Source of the DNA: a virus | DNA length: 21,899 nt | Strand: one strand, 5' to 3' | IMG/VR virus record: IMGVR_UViG_3300009414_000087 | Span: 1 to 21,899 of that record | Shown: positions 21,899-21,899 of the stretch, piece by piece | How the letters are laid out: every line of letters starts with the position of its first letter | Numbering within the stretch: position 1 is the stretch's first letter | Translations under genes and position numbers: made by a program | The notes under the pieces: model-generated | What the model saw: only the letters and a program-made list of their open reading frames with translations | Told to the model about the DNA's origin: nothing | Database searches by the model: none

Positions 21899-21899
21899 G

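Noticed and set aside
1-21899. CRISPR arrays, insertion sequences and integrase or attachment sites.
   Set aside because: No regularly spaced repeats, transposase, integrase or terminal inverted repeats were seen.

Overview
The window is part of a double-stranded DNA bacteriophage genome, most likely a marine podovirus. Three things support this. The left arm has T7-style replication genes: a gp2.5-like single-strand binding protein and endonuclease I. It also has a nucleotide-scavenging set typical of marine podoviruses: ThyX, a B12-dependent ribonucleotide reductase, MazG, an HD phosphohydrolase and a DUF5664 protein. The right arm holds a P22 gp10-like tail protein, internal and ejected virion proteins, and a lysis cassette. 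From memory of the families, ThyX plus metallophosphoesterase plus class II RNR plus endonuclease I, with structural genes running the opposite way, recalls roseophage SIO1, VpV262 and the cobaviruses (Zobellviridae). That placement is inference. No terminase, capsid, portal, DNA polymerase, helicase or RNA polymerase lies inside the window.

Left arm (1-9901, + strand). A partial small gene and an AT-rich metallophosphoesterase come first. A near-perfect extended -10 sigma70 promoter follows (869-896), then the SSB gene and a 134-nt noncoding gap packed with predicted hairpins. After that the genes are almost gapless, with TAATG, ATGA or short overlaps suggesting translational coupling. The order is: hypothetical, Cas4/RecB-like exonuclease, small protein, ThyX, small zinc-binding protein, endonuclease I, nucleotidyltransferase-like protein, RNase H-fold exonuclease with a zinc ribbon, three small proteins, DUF5664 protein, HD phosphohydrolase, hypothetical, MazG-like protein, GIY-YIG homing endonuclease, monomeric B12-dependent ribonucleotide reductase, an acidic small protein and a 22-residue membrane peptide. 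Together these would degrade host DNA, turn released nucleotides into dNTPs, make dTMP and support replication and recombination.

Centre (9911-9953). A strong GC-rich hairpin with an A tract on one side and a T tract on the other works as a bidirectional terminator between the convergent arms.

Right arm (9953-21898, - strand, read right to left). The order is: P22 gp10-like tail protein (5' end outside the window), a LamG-like lectin-fold protein, a second tail protein, a fibre-like protein, an internal virion protein ending in an S74 chaperone, a second internal virion protein, a 1780-residue ejected-type protein, a coiled-coil membrane protein (XhlA-like), a GH24 lysozyme and a three-TM holin. 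The most interesting object is the 1780-residue protein. It combines an HExxGH...EExxAE zincin-like metallopeptidase signature, an ADP-ribosyltransferase-like domain split by an insertion, and a long C-terminal 'polyvalent protein' region. This suggests enzymes delivered into the host with the DNA.
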